Origin: Bacillota bacterium
Lineage (GTDB): Bacteria > Bacillota > Sulfobacillia > Sulfobacillales > Sulfobacillaceae
Length of the DNA: 64,000 bases
Reading direction: 5' to 3'
NCBI GenBank assembly: GCA_023511625.1
Contig: JAIMBD010000007.1
Coordinates: 52,210 to 116,209, forward strand
Position numbers and translations under genes: made by a program. Positions 14,923-23,266 of the stretch are shown here, piece by piece. Within the stretch, counting starts at the first letter, position 1; the number at the start of each line of letters is the position of its first letter. Below the pieces are notes generated by a model. It was not told the DNA's origin, searched no databases, and was given only the letters and a program-made list of their open reading frames with translations.

Positions 14923-16945
14923 GCGCGCGTTGTATCGCGAGGCATTTGTGCCGGTGGCGCTGGTCATCGCCGTGCTGATGTTGGTGATCCCCGTCCCGGC
15001 GTGGATTCTCGACGTCTTTTTGATGTTGAACATGGCCTTGGCCATCACCATCCTGGTGACCACCATGTTCGTGCAGCGGGTCTTGGACTTCTCCGTCTTT
15101 CCGTCGCTGTTGCTCCTCACCACGCTGTTTCGGCTGGCGCTTGAGGTCACGGCCACCCGCCTCATCCTCCTCGACGGCAACGCCGGCAACGTCATCCAGA
15201 CCTTCGGACAGCTGGTGGTGGGCGGGAACCTGGTGGTGGGGCTCATCATCTTCCTCATTTTGATCGTCATCCAATTCATGGTCATCACCCGTGGAGCCGA
15301 ACGGGTGTCCGAAGTGGCGGCTCGCTTCACCCTCGATGCCATGCCGGGCAAGCAGATGGCCATCGACGCCGAGCTCAACGCCGGGTTGATCAAAGAGGCG
15401 GAGGCCCGGAGGCGCCGACGGGAGATCGAGGAAGAGGCCGATTTCTACGGAGCCATGGACGGGGCGTCCAAGTTTGTCCGCGGGGATGCCATCGCGGGGA
15501 TCATCATCGTGGTGGTCAACATCGTGGGCGGCCTGGTGATCGGGCTCGTCCAGCACCACTTGAGCTTGGGCACGGCCGTGAACACGTACACCATCCTGAC
15601 GGTGGGCGAGGGCTTGACCACCCAGATCCCGGCCCTGCTCCTGTCGACGGCGGCCGGGATCTTGGTGACGCGCTCGGGGACCAGCGGCAACGTCGGCACG
15701 GACGTGTTGAGCCAGCTCACGGCGCTGCCCAAGGTGCTGTACATCGCCTCGATCGGGCTCTTCCTGCTGGCCCTGTTGGGGATGCCGCCGGTGGTACCGG
15801 TGCTGTTGGGCGGCGGGGGCCTTTACCTCGGGTGGCGGCTCGAACAGCGACAGAAGGCCCAAGCCGAGGCGGCCCAGCGCGAGGAGGCGGAACGGCGTCG
15901 CGAGGCCGAAAAAGGGCCGGAGGCGGCGCTCGGGCTCATCGGGGTCGATACCATCGAATTGGAACTGGGAGTGGGCCTGGTTCCGCTGGCCGGTGGCCGG
16001 GCAGGCCAGGACCTCAAGGACCGCATCGCCGCGCTGCGGCGCCAGATTGCGGCCGAACTCGGCCTGGTGCTCCCGGCTGTGCGGGTGCGGGACAACCTCG
16101 AACTCGGACTCAATCAGTACCGCATCCGCATTCGCGGAGGGGAGGTGGCCAGGGGGGAAGTGCGGCCCGACCGGTACCTGGCCATGGGCAGCAACCTTGC
16201 CTTGGAGGGAGCCGTTGCCACCCAAGACCCGGTGTTCGGGGTCCCGGCCTTTTGGATCCGCGCCGACCAGCGCGACCAAGCCGAATTGCAGGGCGCCACC
16301 GTCATCGACGCCGGGGCGGTGATGGTGACGCACCTGGCCGAGGCGGTGCGGGCCCACGCCTGGGAGATCCTCGGGCGCGAGGACGTCAAACGCCTCATCG
16401 ACCATGTCAAGAAGACCCACCCGGTGGTGGTCCAGGAACTGATCCCCGACCTTTTGCACTTGAGCGAGGTGCAGCGCGTGTTGGCCAACCTGCTCCGGGA
16501 GCGGGTCTCGATCCGCGACCTGCCGACCATTCTCGAAGCGTTGGCCGACCGCGCCCGCACCACCCGCGACGTGGAACTGTTGACCGAAGCGGTGCGGCAA
16601 GCCATTGGCCGCACCATCATCCGCCCCTACGTCCACGAGGGCGTGCTGCCGGCTCTGGTGCTGTCGCCGGAGGTCGAGGCGGAGATCAAGGGGGCCATCG
16701 AGCGTACCGAATCCGGCAACTACCTCAACCTGGATCCCCGGCGGGCGCAGAGCATCCTCGCCAATCTCCGCGAGGCGCTGCGCAAGGTGCCTGCTGGCCA
16801 ACGCCCGGTGGTGGTGGCCTCGCCCTGGATCCGGCTTTACTTTAAGCGCCTGACCGAGCGGTTGGTGCGCGACCTGGCGGTGGTCTCCTACGCCGAGATC
16901 GCGCCCGAAGTTTCGGTCAAGACCCTGGGGGTGATACAGCCGTGA
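14915..16945 (+). CDS. flhA: Flagellar export channel protein FlhA
   Basis: The 676-residue protein has eight N-terminal membrane helices. The conserved FHIPEP-family cytoplasmic loop is present (FMVITRGAERVSEVAARF, then DAMPGKQMAIDAELNAG), and a large C-terminal domain docks export chaperones. FlhA is the proton-driven export engine. ATG 14915 overlaps the flhB stop codon. Length and domain order match typical FlhA proteins, and nothing is missing. Confidence 0.97.
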   Translation: MNRRALYREAFVPVALVIAVLMLVIPVPAWILDVFLMLNMALAITILVTTMFVQRVLDFSVFPSLLLLTTLFRLALEVTATRLILLDGNAGNVIQTFGQLVVGGNLVVGLIIFLILIVIQFMVITRGAERVSEVAARFTLDAMPGKQMAIDAELNAGLIKEAEARRRRREIEEEADFYGAMDGASKFVRGDAIAGIIIVVVNIVGGLVIGLVQHHLSLGTAVNTYTILTVGEGLTTQIPALLLSTAAGILVTRSGTSGNVGTDVLSQLTALPKVLYIASIGLFLLALLGMPPVVPVLLGGGGLYLGWRLEQRQKAQAEAAQREEAERRREAEKGPEAALGLIGVDTIELELGVGLVPLAGGRAGQDLKDRIAALRRQIAAELGLVLPAVRVRDNLELGLNQYRIRIRGGEVARGEVRPDRYLAMGSNLALEGAVATQDPVFGVPAFWIRADQRDQAELQGATVIDAGAVMVTHLAEAVRAHAWEILGREDVKRLIDHVKKTHPVVVQELIPDLLHLSEVQRVLANLLRERVSIRDLPTILEALADRARTTRDVELLTEAVRQAIGRTIIRPYVHEGVLPALVLSPEVEAEIKGAIERTESGNYLNLDPRRAQSILANLREALRKVPAGQRPVVVASPWIRLYFKRLTERLVRDLAVVSYAEIAPEVSVKTLGVIQP

Positions 16946-18054
16946 TCGTCAAGCGCTACTCGGGCCGAACGGCGGAAGAGGCGCTGAACCTGGCGAAATT
17001 TGAGCTCGGCGAAGACGCCGTGATCCTCTCTTCTGGCCGCACCCGAGACCGCTGGTGGAAGTTTTGGGAAAACGGGTTTCAAGTTTTGGTGGCGACCGAT
17101 TCGCCGCCTCACGCCCAAAACGGGCGACGGGAGGGCCATGAAGCCGGCGCTGCCGTGCCACCGCCCCCGCCGCCGACGCCCGCGGCGGGCGAATCCGGAG
17201 AGGGCCGAAATGGGCCTTTTGGCTTCGAGCGGCGCATGGAGGCGCTCTTGGAGCGGCTGGAACAGCGCATCGGGCGCATGGAGGGGTTCTCGGGCTCCCA
17301 TCAGGAGTCGGCCTTTCGCTTCCTGCGCGAGCGGGGGATGGAGGAAGCCTGGGCCCGGTCGCTGGCGCGTGCGCTTTCGGAAGACGAGGCCGGGGAGTGG
17401 CGCGCGGCCATCGTCGAGCGCGTAGTGGCCGAACTGCCCGAGGTCTTGCCGTTGACGGCCAAGGGGGCGCGGGCCGTGATGCTGGTGGGACCGACCGGAA
17501 GCGGCAAGACCACCACCTTGGCCAAACTCGCCGCCCACCTCTGCCTTGAGGAAAAGGTGCCGGTGACCTTGGTGACGACCGACACCTTTCGCGTGGGGGC
17601 CGTGGAACAGCTCGAGACGTTTTCCGACATCTTGGGGGTGCCGTTTCGAGTGGCCAAGAAACCCAAGGAACTGGCCCAACTGGTAGAGGCACAGGGCGAG
17701 GGCTTGGTCCTGATCGACACGCCGGGCCACAGCGTGCGCCATCCCCTGTATATGGCCGAGTTAAGAGCTTTACAGCAAACGGCCCGGCCCGAAGTCTTCC
17801 TTACGGTGCCGGCGGTGTTGGCCCCGGCGGAAATCCGGGCCCTGAAGGCCGGCTTTCTGCCCGAGGGGCGAGGGCGGGTGGTGCTGACCAAGGCCGATGA
17901 GTCGCATACGCCTGGTGCCGTCCTGGGCGCGCTCATCGACCTCGGCTTGCCGCTGAGCTACGTCACCCACGGCCAGGGGGTGCCGGAAGACATCGAGGTG
18001 GTGCGTCCGGAGCGGCTCAAGTCCTGGCTTCTGGCAGGCGAGTACCATGCCTAG
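16942..18054 (+). CDS. flhF: SRP-type GTPase FlhF
   Basis: The 370-residue protein has an N-terminal basic region (MIVKRYSGRTAEEALN), a helical N domain and a GTPase G domain with P-loop GPTGSGKT (183-190), TTDTFRVGAVEQL, DTPGHS and TKADE. FlhF directs the site and number of flagella and dimerises with GTP like Ffh/FtsY. The GTG start overlaps the flhA stop. It partners with FlhG, encoded next with an 8-base overlap. Confidence 0.93.
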   Translation: MIVKRYSGRTAEEALNLAKFELGEDAVILSSGRTRDRWWKFWENGFQVLVATDSPPHAQNGRREGHEAGAAVPPPPPPTPAAGESGEGRNGPFGFERRMEALLERLEQRIGRMEGFSGSHQESAFRFLRERGMEEAWARSLARALSEDEAGEWRAAIVERVVAELPEVLPLTAKGARAVMLVGPTGSGKTTTLAKLAAHLCLEEKVPVTLVTTDTFRVGAVEQLETFSDILGVPFRVAKKPKELAQLVEAQGEGLVLIDTPGHSVRHPLYMAELRALQQTARPEVFLTVPAVLAPAEIRALKAGFLPEGRGRVVLTKADESHTPGAVLGALIDLGLPLSYVTHGQGVPEDIEVVRPERLKSWLLAGEYHA

Positions 18055-18979
18055 CCAAGAGACCAGCCTTCGGGAGTGGATGCGGCGACAGCGGGTCGAG
18101 GCCAGCGACCCGATGGCGACCGGTGCCACGCGGGTGCTGGCAGTCACGTCCGGCAAGGGCGGCGTGGGCAAGTCCAGCGTGACCCTCAACCTGGCCTTGG
18201 CCCTGGCCGCCCTCGGGGACACCGTGACGGTGCTCGACGCGGATTTAGGCCTCGCCAACATCAACATCCTTCTCGGGGTCAACCCGGCTCATACGCTGCT
18301 CGACGTGGTCGACCGGCGCATGGCCTTAAAAGAGATCATGGTGGCAGGACCGGGCGGCATCCGCATCATTCCCGGGGCCTCCGGCGTCACGCAGCTCGCC
18401 TCCCTCACCCGGACACAAATCGACCACATCGTGGAAGGATTTGGCGAGATCGACGGCGAAACGCAATGGTTGTTGATCGACACGGGTGCGGGTATCTCGC
18501 CTGCGGTGATGAGCTTTGTGCTCGCTGCCCGCGAGGTGCTGGTGGTCACGAGCCCAGAGCCCACGGCCCTGGCCGACGCCTATGGCGTGGTCAAGGCCAT
18601 CTGGGAAGAGGAGGTGCCGATGACGGTGCGCCTCGTGGTCAATCGCGCGCGCAGTCTCGATCAGGCCGAGGCCGCTGGGCGCCGCCTCATCGACCTCGCC
18701 CGCCGGGCCCTGGAGATGGAGGTGGAGTGGCTGGGCCTCATCGCCGAAGACGACAGCGTGCCGCGGGCCATCATGCGCCAGGAGCCGGTGTTGTTGGCCT
18801 ACCCGCGGTCGCGGGCGGCACGGGACATCGAGCAGATCGCGATCCGGCTTCGGGAGCCGAGTCGCGCACCGAGCGTCCGGGGCGACGGATTCGGGGAGTT
18901 CTTGGGGCGTCTTCGGCAGGGACTCGGCCAATTTTTGGCCTCCCGGCGCCCCAAGGCAGAGTCGGAAGGGAGGGAGTGA
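18047..18979 (+). CDS. flhG: MinD-like ATPase FlhG, flagellar number regulator
   Basis: The 310-residue ParA/MinD-family ATPase has the deviant Walker A KGGVGKS (37-43) and the DADLGLANINILLG segment. The N-terminal SLREWMRRQR helix resembles the DQAxxLR activator peptide that stimulates FlhF GTPase. FlhG limits flagellar number and helps C-ring assembly. It follows flhF directly. A C-terminal amphipathic region after residue 275 could serve membrane binding. Confidence 0.92.
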   Translation: MPSQETSLREWMRRQRVEASDPMATGATRVLAVTSGKGGVGKSSVTLNLALALAALGDTVTVLDADLGLANINILLGVNPAHTLLDVVDRRMALKEIMVAGPGGIRIIPGASGVTQLASLTRTQIDHIVEGFGEIDGETQWLLIDTGAGISPAVMSFVLAAREVLVVTSPEPTALADAYGVVKAIWEEEVPMTVRLVVNRARSLDQAEAAGRRLIDLARRALEMEVEWLGLIAEDDSVPRAIMRQEPVLLAYPRSRAARDIEQIAIRLREPSRAPSVRGDGFGEFLGRLRQGLGQFLASRRPKAESEGRE

Positions 18980-18982
18980 GCC

Positions 18983-19714
18983 ATGGACGGGCTATACACG
19001 GCGCTTTCGGGACTTTTGGCCGAGACGGCCAACCTGACGGCAGTGGCCGGCAATCTTTCCAACCTCCAAAGTCCCGGGTACTTGGCGGAGTCGGGCAACG
19101 TCGAGGCGGCCATTTCCCAGGTCGTGTTGCGCGTGGGCGGAAGCCAAGGAGGGGCCATCTTGGGCCAGCGCAGCGCTGGCATCGTCTACACCAACACCTT
19201 TGATTTGGCCCCGGGGCCGATCGAGCCGACTACCTCCCCTTCGGACTTGGCGTTGAACGGAGACGGGTTTTTCGCCGTTCGCACGCCTTCGGGCCAGGTG
19301 GCTTATACCCGCAACGGCGCGTTCACCGTCAACGCGCAAGGGAACTTGGTGCTGCCGCAAGGGGCCGTCCTGCTCGATACCCAAGGCAACCCGGTGACGG
19401 TGGTGCCCAACCAGCCCTTCACGGTGGCCGCCGACGGCACCGTCCAGCAGCAGGGCGCCGTGGTGGGGCAGATCGCGGTGGTGGCCCTGCAGCCCAATTC
19501 GGTGGTGGGGTTGGGTCAAGCGCTGTACCAAGGGACGCCCGGCCCGAGCCAGGCGACGGTGGTGCAAGGCGGACTCACCCAGTCCAACGTGTCGGCGGTG
19601 GTGTCGGCCGAGCGGCTCCTCAGGGCAGAGAGCGCCTACCAAGCGCTTACCCAGGTGGTCAACGCCGAAAGCAATCGGCAGAAGACCGCCGACGGGCTCG
19701 GTACCTTGGCGTAG
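18983..19714 (+). CDS. flgF: Flagellar rod protein FlgF/FlhO-like
   Basis: The 243-residue axial protein has the N-terminal signature LYTALSGLLAETANLTAVAG, then NLSNLQSPGYL, a central LALNGDGFFAVRTPSG with AYTRNGAFTVNAQGNLVL, and a C-terminal helix. Size and the single DGFF domain indicate a proximal-rod protein (FlgF or FlhO of Bacillus). It is 3 bases after flhG, behind GGGAGGGAG. The next gene is a paralogue (FlgG/FlhP type). Which of the two is functionally FlgF is inferred from length and order. Confidence 0.8.
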   Translation: MDGLYTALSGLLAETANLTAVAGNLSNLQSPGYLAESGNVEAAISQVVLRVGGSQGGAILGQRSAGIVYTNTFDLAPGPIEPTTSPSDLALNGDGFFAVRTPSGQVAYTRNGAFTVNAQGNLVLPQGAVLLDTQGNPVTVVPNQPFTVAADGTVQQQGAVVGQIAVVALQPNSVVGLGQALYQGTPGPSQATVVQGGLTQSNVSAVVSAERLLRAESAYQALTQVVNAESNRQKTADGLGTLA

Positions 19715-19778
19715 GGGGAGGGCATCGCGGGGTCGACACCCGCTTGGCAGGCAGTTTGGAGGAAGGAGGAAGGCCTGG

Positions 19779-20540
19779 GTGGATCAGGTGCTGAGCATCG
19801 CCGCCTCAGGGCTTGGCGCCGAAAATGGGGTGCTGGGCGCCGTCGCAACCAACATCGCCAACCTCAACACCCCCGGGTTTGGCGAGCGGGTGACGGAGAT
19901 CACCTCGGGGGTCAATCAGGTGCTGCGGGCGGCCAACTCTCCGTACGCGGGGCAGGTCATCGCGCCGGGGTTGGCGCTGACGGCCGGGGCGACCTTGGCG
20001 GAGGACATTCCGCGCTTCGGCCAGTCGGTAGTTCCTTCGTCGATTCCGACTCACCTGGCCATTGAAGGCCCTGGCTTCTTCATGGTGACCAATGCGCAAG
20101 GCGCGGTGTGGCTGACCCGGGCGGGAGAGTTTACCCTCGATGCCAACGGGGAGCTGGTCCTGCCGGGAGGGTACCGGTTGTACCCGCCGGTGGCGATTCC
20201 CACCGGCATGTCGTTTACCGTGCGCGGCGACGGGACGGTGGTGGTCAACGGGCAAGCCGTGGGTCAGATTCAACTGGCCATGGTGGCTAATCCGGCCGGG
20301 CTTTTGCAAGTGGCGCCCAACCTCTACCAGGCCACGGCGGCGAGCGGGCCCGCCGTGGCCACTGCTCCGGGTCAAGGGGGAGCCGGCACCCTTCAGGCGG
20401 GGGCGCTTGACGCTTCGGGCGTGCACCTGGCCGACGCGTTTGGCCAGCTCATTGCCGCCACCACTGCGTATCAGCTCAATGCCAAGATGGTCACGGCAGC
20501 CAGTCGGCTCGACGCGGCCCTGACCAACCTCCAGGTTTAG
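19779..20540 (+). CDS. flgG: Flagellar distal rod protein FlgG/FlhP-like
   Basis: The 253-residue rod protein has IAASGLGAENGVLGAVATNI with ANLNTPGFGERV, a central LAIEGPGFFMVTNAQG with WLTRAGEFTLDANGELVL, and the C-terminal LIAATTAYQLNAKMV helix. The GTG start at 19779 follows GGAGGAAGGAGG. Its stop codon overlaps that of the convergent transglycosylase gene within TTTAG. Rod assembly needs a peptidoglycan hydrolase, which the convergent gene may supply. Confidence 0.85.
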   Translation: MDQVLSIAASGLGAENGVLGAVATNIANLNTPGFGERVTEITSGVNQVLRAANSPYAGQVIAPGLALTAGATLAEDIPRFGQSVVPSSIPTHLAIEGPGFFMVTNAQGAVWLTRAGEFTLDANGELVLPGGYRLYPPVAIPTGMSFTVRGDGTVVVNGQAVGQIQLAMVANPAGLLQVAPNLYQATAASGPAVATAPGQGGAGTLQAGALDASGVHLADAFGQLIAATTAYQLNAKMVTAASRLDAALTNLQV

Positions 20541-21115
20541 GCGTCGGAGGAAGGGGATTGGAGGCGGCGGAAGGCGTCGAGCACCCGACGGACGTAGGCC
20601 TCGGTTTCGGGGTAGGGAGGAATGCCGCCATAGTGCGCCACGGCCGCGGGTCCCGCGTTGTAGGCCGCCAAAGCCAATTCCAGGTTGCCGTGAAAGTGGT
20701 TGAGGAGTTCTGCCAGATAGCGCGCGCCGCCGAGGATGTTGGCGGCAGGGTTGTAGGGGTCGACCCCCAGTTCGGCGGCCGTCGCCGGCATGAGTTGCAT
20801 GACTCCGATGGCACCGGCGGCGCTTTCGGCTGCCGGATTAAAGTCCGACTCGACCTTGGCCACGGCCTCGAGTAAGAGGGGGGACAGGCCGGTGACCGCT
20901 GCGGCCGCCGCGAAGTCGGGTTGGAGAGTGCTCTTCTCGGAGCCAGAACCGGCGGCCGGCGTTGCGGGGGCAGACGGGGAGGCCTGTTGGGCGGCGTCTA
21001 GCCACTGGGCAAACGGCATCGAGGCCGAACCCGCAGCCGTGGAGGCGGCAGGGGTGAGGTCGGCCAGAATCCACTCCAAGGTCCACCACAGCAGGGATTC
21101 CATGGCATAATCCAT
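20537..21115 (-). CDS. SLT-family lytic transglycosylase
   Basis: The 192-residue protein has a C-terminal SLT domain with AVAKVESDFNP (catalytic E89), GAIGVMQLMPATA and LALAAYNAGPAAV, the three diagnostic motifs. The N-terminal 75 residues are Ala/Pro/Ser-rich. There is no clear signal peptide; as with some rod-specific hydrolases it could be exported through the flagellar apparatus. Gram-positive flagellar loci often carry such an enzyme to open peptidoglycan for the rod. It lies between flgG and fliL. Confidence 0.88.
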   Translation of the reverse strand: MDYAMESLLWWTLEWILADLTPAASTAAGSASMPFAQWLDAAQQASPSAPATPAAGSGSEKSTLQPDFAAAAAVTGLSPLLLEAVAKVESDFNPAAESAAGAIGVMQLMPATAAELGVDPYNPAANILGGARYLAELLNHFHGNLELALAAYNAGPAAVAHYGGIPPYPETEAYVRRVLDAFRRLQSPSSDA

Positions 21116-21181
21116 CGTGGCCCACCCTCCTTCACGGTGAGGCGGTATCGCGGGGTTTGGCTATCAGTGTAGAAGAGGGAA

Positions 21182-21222
21182 GGCGGAGGGACCAATTTTT
21201 AATCCCGATTTCGCCCTCCGCC
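21182..21222. repeat. Inverted repeat in the divergent slt-fliL promoter region
   Basis: GGCGGAGGG (21182-21190) pairs with CCCTCCGCC (21214-21222). The 23-base intervening segment is AT-rich. It ends just before the fliL ribosome site and lies between two divergent genes, so it may be an operator or leader hairpin. There is no terminator-like U tract. Confidence 0.4.
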
Positions 21223-21238
21223 GGAAAGGTGATGGGGA

Positions 21239-21718
21239 TTGAAGAAACTTCTGCTGCCGCTCTTGGCGCTCATCATCGGCATCGGCATCGGGGTGGCGGG
21301 TTCCAAATTCCTCCTCCCTGGACATGGATTGAAACCAGGGACCACTCCGACCGCGACGGCCCCGGCCTTCAATCCCAAACAGGCGGTGGCCATTCAGTTC
21401 GACTCGGTGCAGAGCAACCTCGCCGACTCGGGGCATTACATCAACTTCAGCCTTTCCTTCTCGGTGATGCCGACGGTATTGACGGCCCAAGGCGGCGTGG
21501 CCTCCGCCGCCGCCGGTTCGGGCGGCACCGGCAATGCTGCCCTCGATGCCCGCATCCGCAACGCCTTGTTGAACTTGGCGCGGTCTACGAGCTATCAGCA
21601 GCTCCTAAGCTCGGGCGGGGTGTCAACCTTCAAGCGCGAGGTGTCCTTGGTGCTACAGTCTATCTTCGGCCCAGGTACCGTGCACGACATCTATTTTTCG
21701 CAGTTTTTGGTGCAGTAA
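21239..21718 (+). CDS. fliL: Flagellar basal-body protein FliL
   Basis: The 159-residue protein has one N-terminal membrane anchor (LLLPLLALIIGIGIGVAG) and an external domain with YINFSLSFSV and LDARIRNALLNLARS, matching FliL. FliL rings surround and stabilise the MotAB stator. The middle insert is Ala/Gly-rich. The TTG start at 21239 is 8 bases after AAAGGTG. It is 12 bases before fliM, the usual fliL-fliM pair. Confidence 0.82.
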   Translation: MKKLLLPLLALIIGIGIGVAGSKFLLPGHGLKPGTTPTATAPAFNPKQAVAIQFDSVQSNLADSGHYINFSLSFSVMPTVLTAQGGVASAAAGSGGTGNAALDARIRNALLNLARSTSYQQLLSSGGVSTFKREVSLVLQSIFGPGTVHDIYFSQFLVQ

Positions 21719-21730
21719 GGAGGTGGCGGC

Positions 21731-22672
21731 ATGGGGCTCGTGTCGCGTAGGGCCGAAATTCGCCCGTACGACTTTCAGCGCCCGTATCAGCTGAGCCGTC
21801 CCCAGCTCGACTCCATCGCGCTCTTGCGCGAATCGTACACGCGGTTGGCGTCCAACTTCCTCTCCACCTTCCTGCGGGTGCCGGTGCAGATGCGGCTCGG
21901 CTCGCTCGACCAAATGGGGTATGAGGACTGGCTCGACGGGATCGACGGGCCCACCGTGCTGACTGTCTACCGGGACCACGCACCGGCCCTGAACGGCGGT
22001 ACTGCCATCGTGCAGTGCGACCCGATCCTGGCCCTGGCCATGATCGACCGCGCGTTGGGTGGCCCCGGTTCGCAGGCGATTGCGGCTCGGGAGTTGACGG
22101 AAATCGAGACGGCGGTCTTTCGCCGCATCGTGGCGCGCCTTTTGGACCTCCACGCCCAGAGTTGGGGGTCGCTCATCCAACTGCAGCCGACAGTCGAGGG
22201 GATCGAGTTCAATCCGGCCTTTGCCCCGATTGCCGGAGAGGGCGACCTCGTGGTGGTCGAGGTCCATGAGGTGGCTATGGAAGGACAGAACCGGATCATG
22301 CGGTGGATCTGGCCTTACGCCATGGTCCAGCCCTTGGTGCAGGCTGCCGCGCGGCGCGGGGTGGGCCGGGACGAAGAGGCGGCACCGGTGGTGAAGAAGC
22401 CGGAGGCCGTGCGCGAGCACCTCGAAGCCAGCCGCCTGCCGGTGCGGGTGCTGTTGGGGCGGGCGCGCCTTAGCTTACGCGAATTCGGCATGTTGAAAGA
22501 GGAAGATGTCTTGGTGCTGGAGAATCGGTACGATCGGCCGCTGCCCTTGACCATCGCCGGACAGGAGAAGTTTCTGGTGGTGGCGGGGCGGAGGGGGCGA
22601 CACTTGGCGGTCCGCGTGGTCGGGCACAGCGAAGGGGGGAGCGGGGCATGGCCAAAAAACCGGCGCGACTGA
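21731..22672 (+). CDS. fliM: Flagellar switch protein FliM lacking the N-terminal CheY-binding peptide
   Basis: The 313-residue protein has the FliM signature EIRPYDFQRPYQLSRPQ, a CheC-like middle domain (GGTAIVQCDPILALAMIDRALGG region) and a C-terminal SpoA domain (VRVLLGRARLSLREF). Canonical FliM begins with an LSQxEIDALL helix that binds CheY-P, about 35 residues before the PYDF motif. Here only 8 residues precede EIRPYDF. The start is firm: AAGGAGGTGG sits just before ATG 21731, and fliL ends at 21718, so no longer form is possible. The 3' end overlaps fliN by 25 bases. Confidence 0.93.
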   Translation: MGLVSRRAEIRPYDFQRPYQLSRPQLDSIALLRESYTRLASNFLSTFLRVPVQMRLGSLDQMGYEDWLDGIDGPTVLTVYRDHAPALNGGTAIVQCDPILALAMIDRALGGPGSQAIAARELTEIETAVFRRIVARLLDLHAQSWGSLIQLQPTVEGIEFNPAFAPIAGEGDLVVVEVHEVAMEGQNRIMRWIWPYAMVQPLVQAAARRGVGRDEEAAPVVKKPEAVREHLEASRLPVRVLLGRARLSLREFGMLKEEDVLVLENRYDRPLPLTIAGQEKFLVVAGRRGRHLAVRVVGHSEGGSGAWPKNRRD

Positions 22673-23058
22673 CGGCGGAGGAAGTAGCCGAGCTGCTCAA
22701 GGCGGGAGACAACGGCGACAGCGTGGAGATTCGCCGGGTAGAGTTCGCTGAGCTCGAGGAGCCCCCCATCAACCACGAGGAGCCCCCCAAACCGACGGGG
22801 TTGAGCTTTCTCTGGGACATTCCCATGACGGTAGAAGTGGTCTTGGGGGAAACCGAGCTCACGGTGCGCGACGTGATGGCCGTGGGAGTAGGGACGGTGA
22901 TCGAGCTCAACCGCTCCTACGGAGAACCGGTCGACGTCTATCTCAACGGCCGCCTGGTAGCGCGGGGGGAGGTGGTGACGGCCGGCGAGCAGTTCGGAGT
23001 AAAGATCAAGGAGATTTTGGTTTCGAGCGAGGAGATGGCGGAGCCTTCGGGGGAGTGA
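22648..23058 (+). CDS. fliN: Flagellar switch protein FliN with an N-terminal CheY-binding-like peptide
   Basis: The 136-residue protein has a C-terminal SpoA domain (FLWDIPMTVEVVLGETELTV, then VGVGTVIELNRSYGEPVDVY) typical of FliN, which forms the base of the C-ring. The N-terminus reads ARLTAEEVAELLKAG, strikingly like the LSQxEIDALL peptide that FliM normally carries and that Bacillus FliY also has. No CheC phosphatase domain is present, so this is FliN-sized, not FliY. The last 53 bases overlap csrA on the opposite strand. Confidence 0.92.
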   Translation: MAKKPARLTAEEVAELLKAGDNGDSVEIRRVEFAELEEPPINHEEPPKPTGLSFLWDIPMTVEVVLGETELTVRDVMAVGVGTVIELNRSYGEPVDVYLNGRLVARGEVVTAGEQFGVKIKEILVSSEEMAEPSGE

Positions 23059-23266
23059 GGCGGTCGAGCTGGGCCGGGTCGGCGGTCTCGGCCGCGCGCT
23101 GGTTCTCGAGCTGCGACAGCCAGATTTCCTCCCGCAGCACATCGACCGAGCGCGGGGCATCGATGCCGAGTCGCACCTGGTCGCCGTGGACCTCCAGCAC
23201 CACGATGCGAATGGTGCCGTTTAGAAGGCGAATCGCCTCCTCTGTCTTACGGGTCAACACCAGCAT
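23006..23266 (-). CDS. csrA: Translational regulator CsrA
   Basis: The 86-residue protein begins MLVLTRKTEEAIRLLNGTIR, then IVVLEVHGDQVRLGIDAP and VDVLREEI, a textbook CsrA. It binds GGA motifs in mRNA leaders; in Bacillus it represses flagellin translation. A Pro/Lys-rich C-terminal tail of about 20 residues exceeds the usual length. It overlaps fliW by 20 bases and converges with fliN, overlapping it by 53 bases tail to tail. A candidate target leader is at 32783-32818. Confidence 0.96.
   Translation of the reverse strand: MLVLTRKTEEAIRLLNGTIRIVVLEVHGDQVRLGIDAPRSVDVLREEIWLSQLENQRAAETADPAQLDRLTPPKAPPSPRSKPKSP

Noticed and set aside
14876..16801. 641-codon open frame on the minus strand
   Set aside because: It lies wholly antisense to flhA, has His/Gln/Arg-rich composition and no domain; it is a GC-bias shadow.
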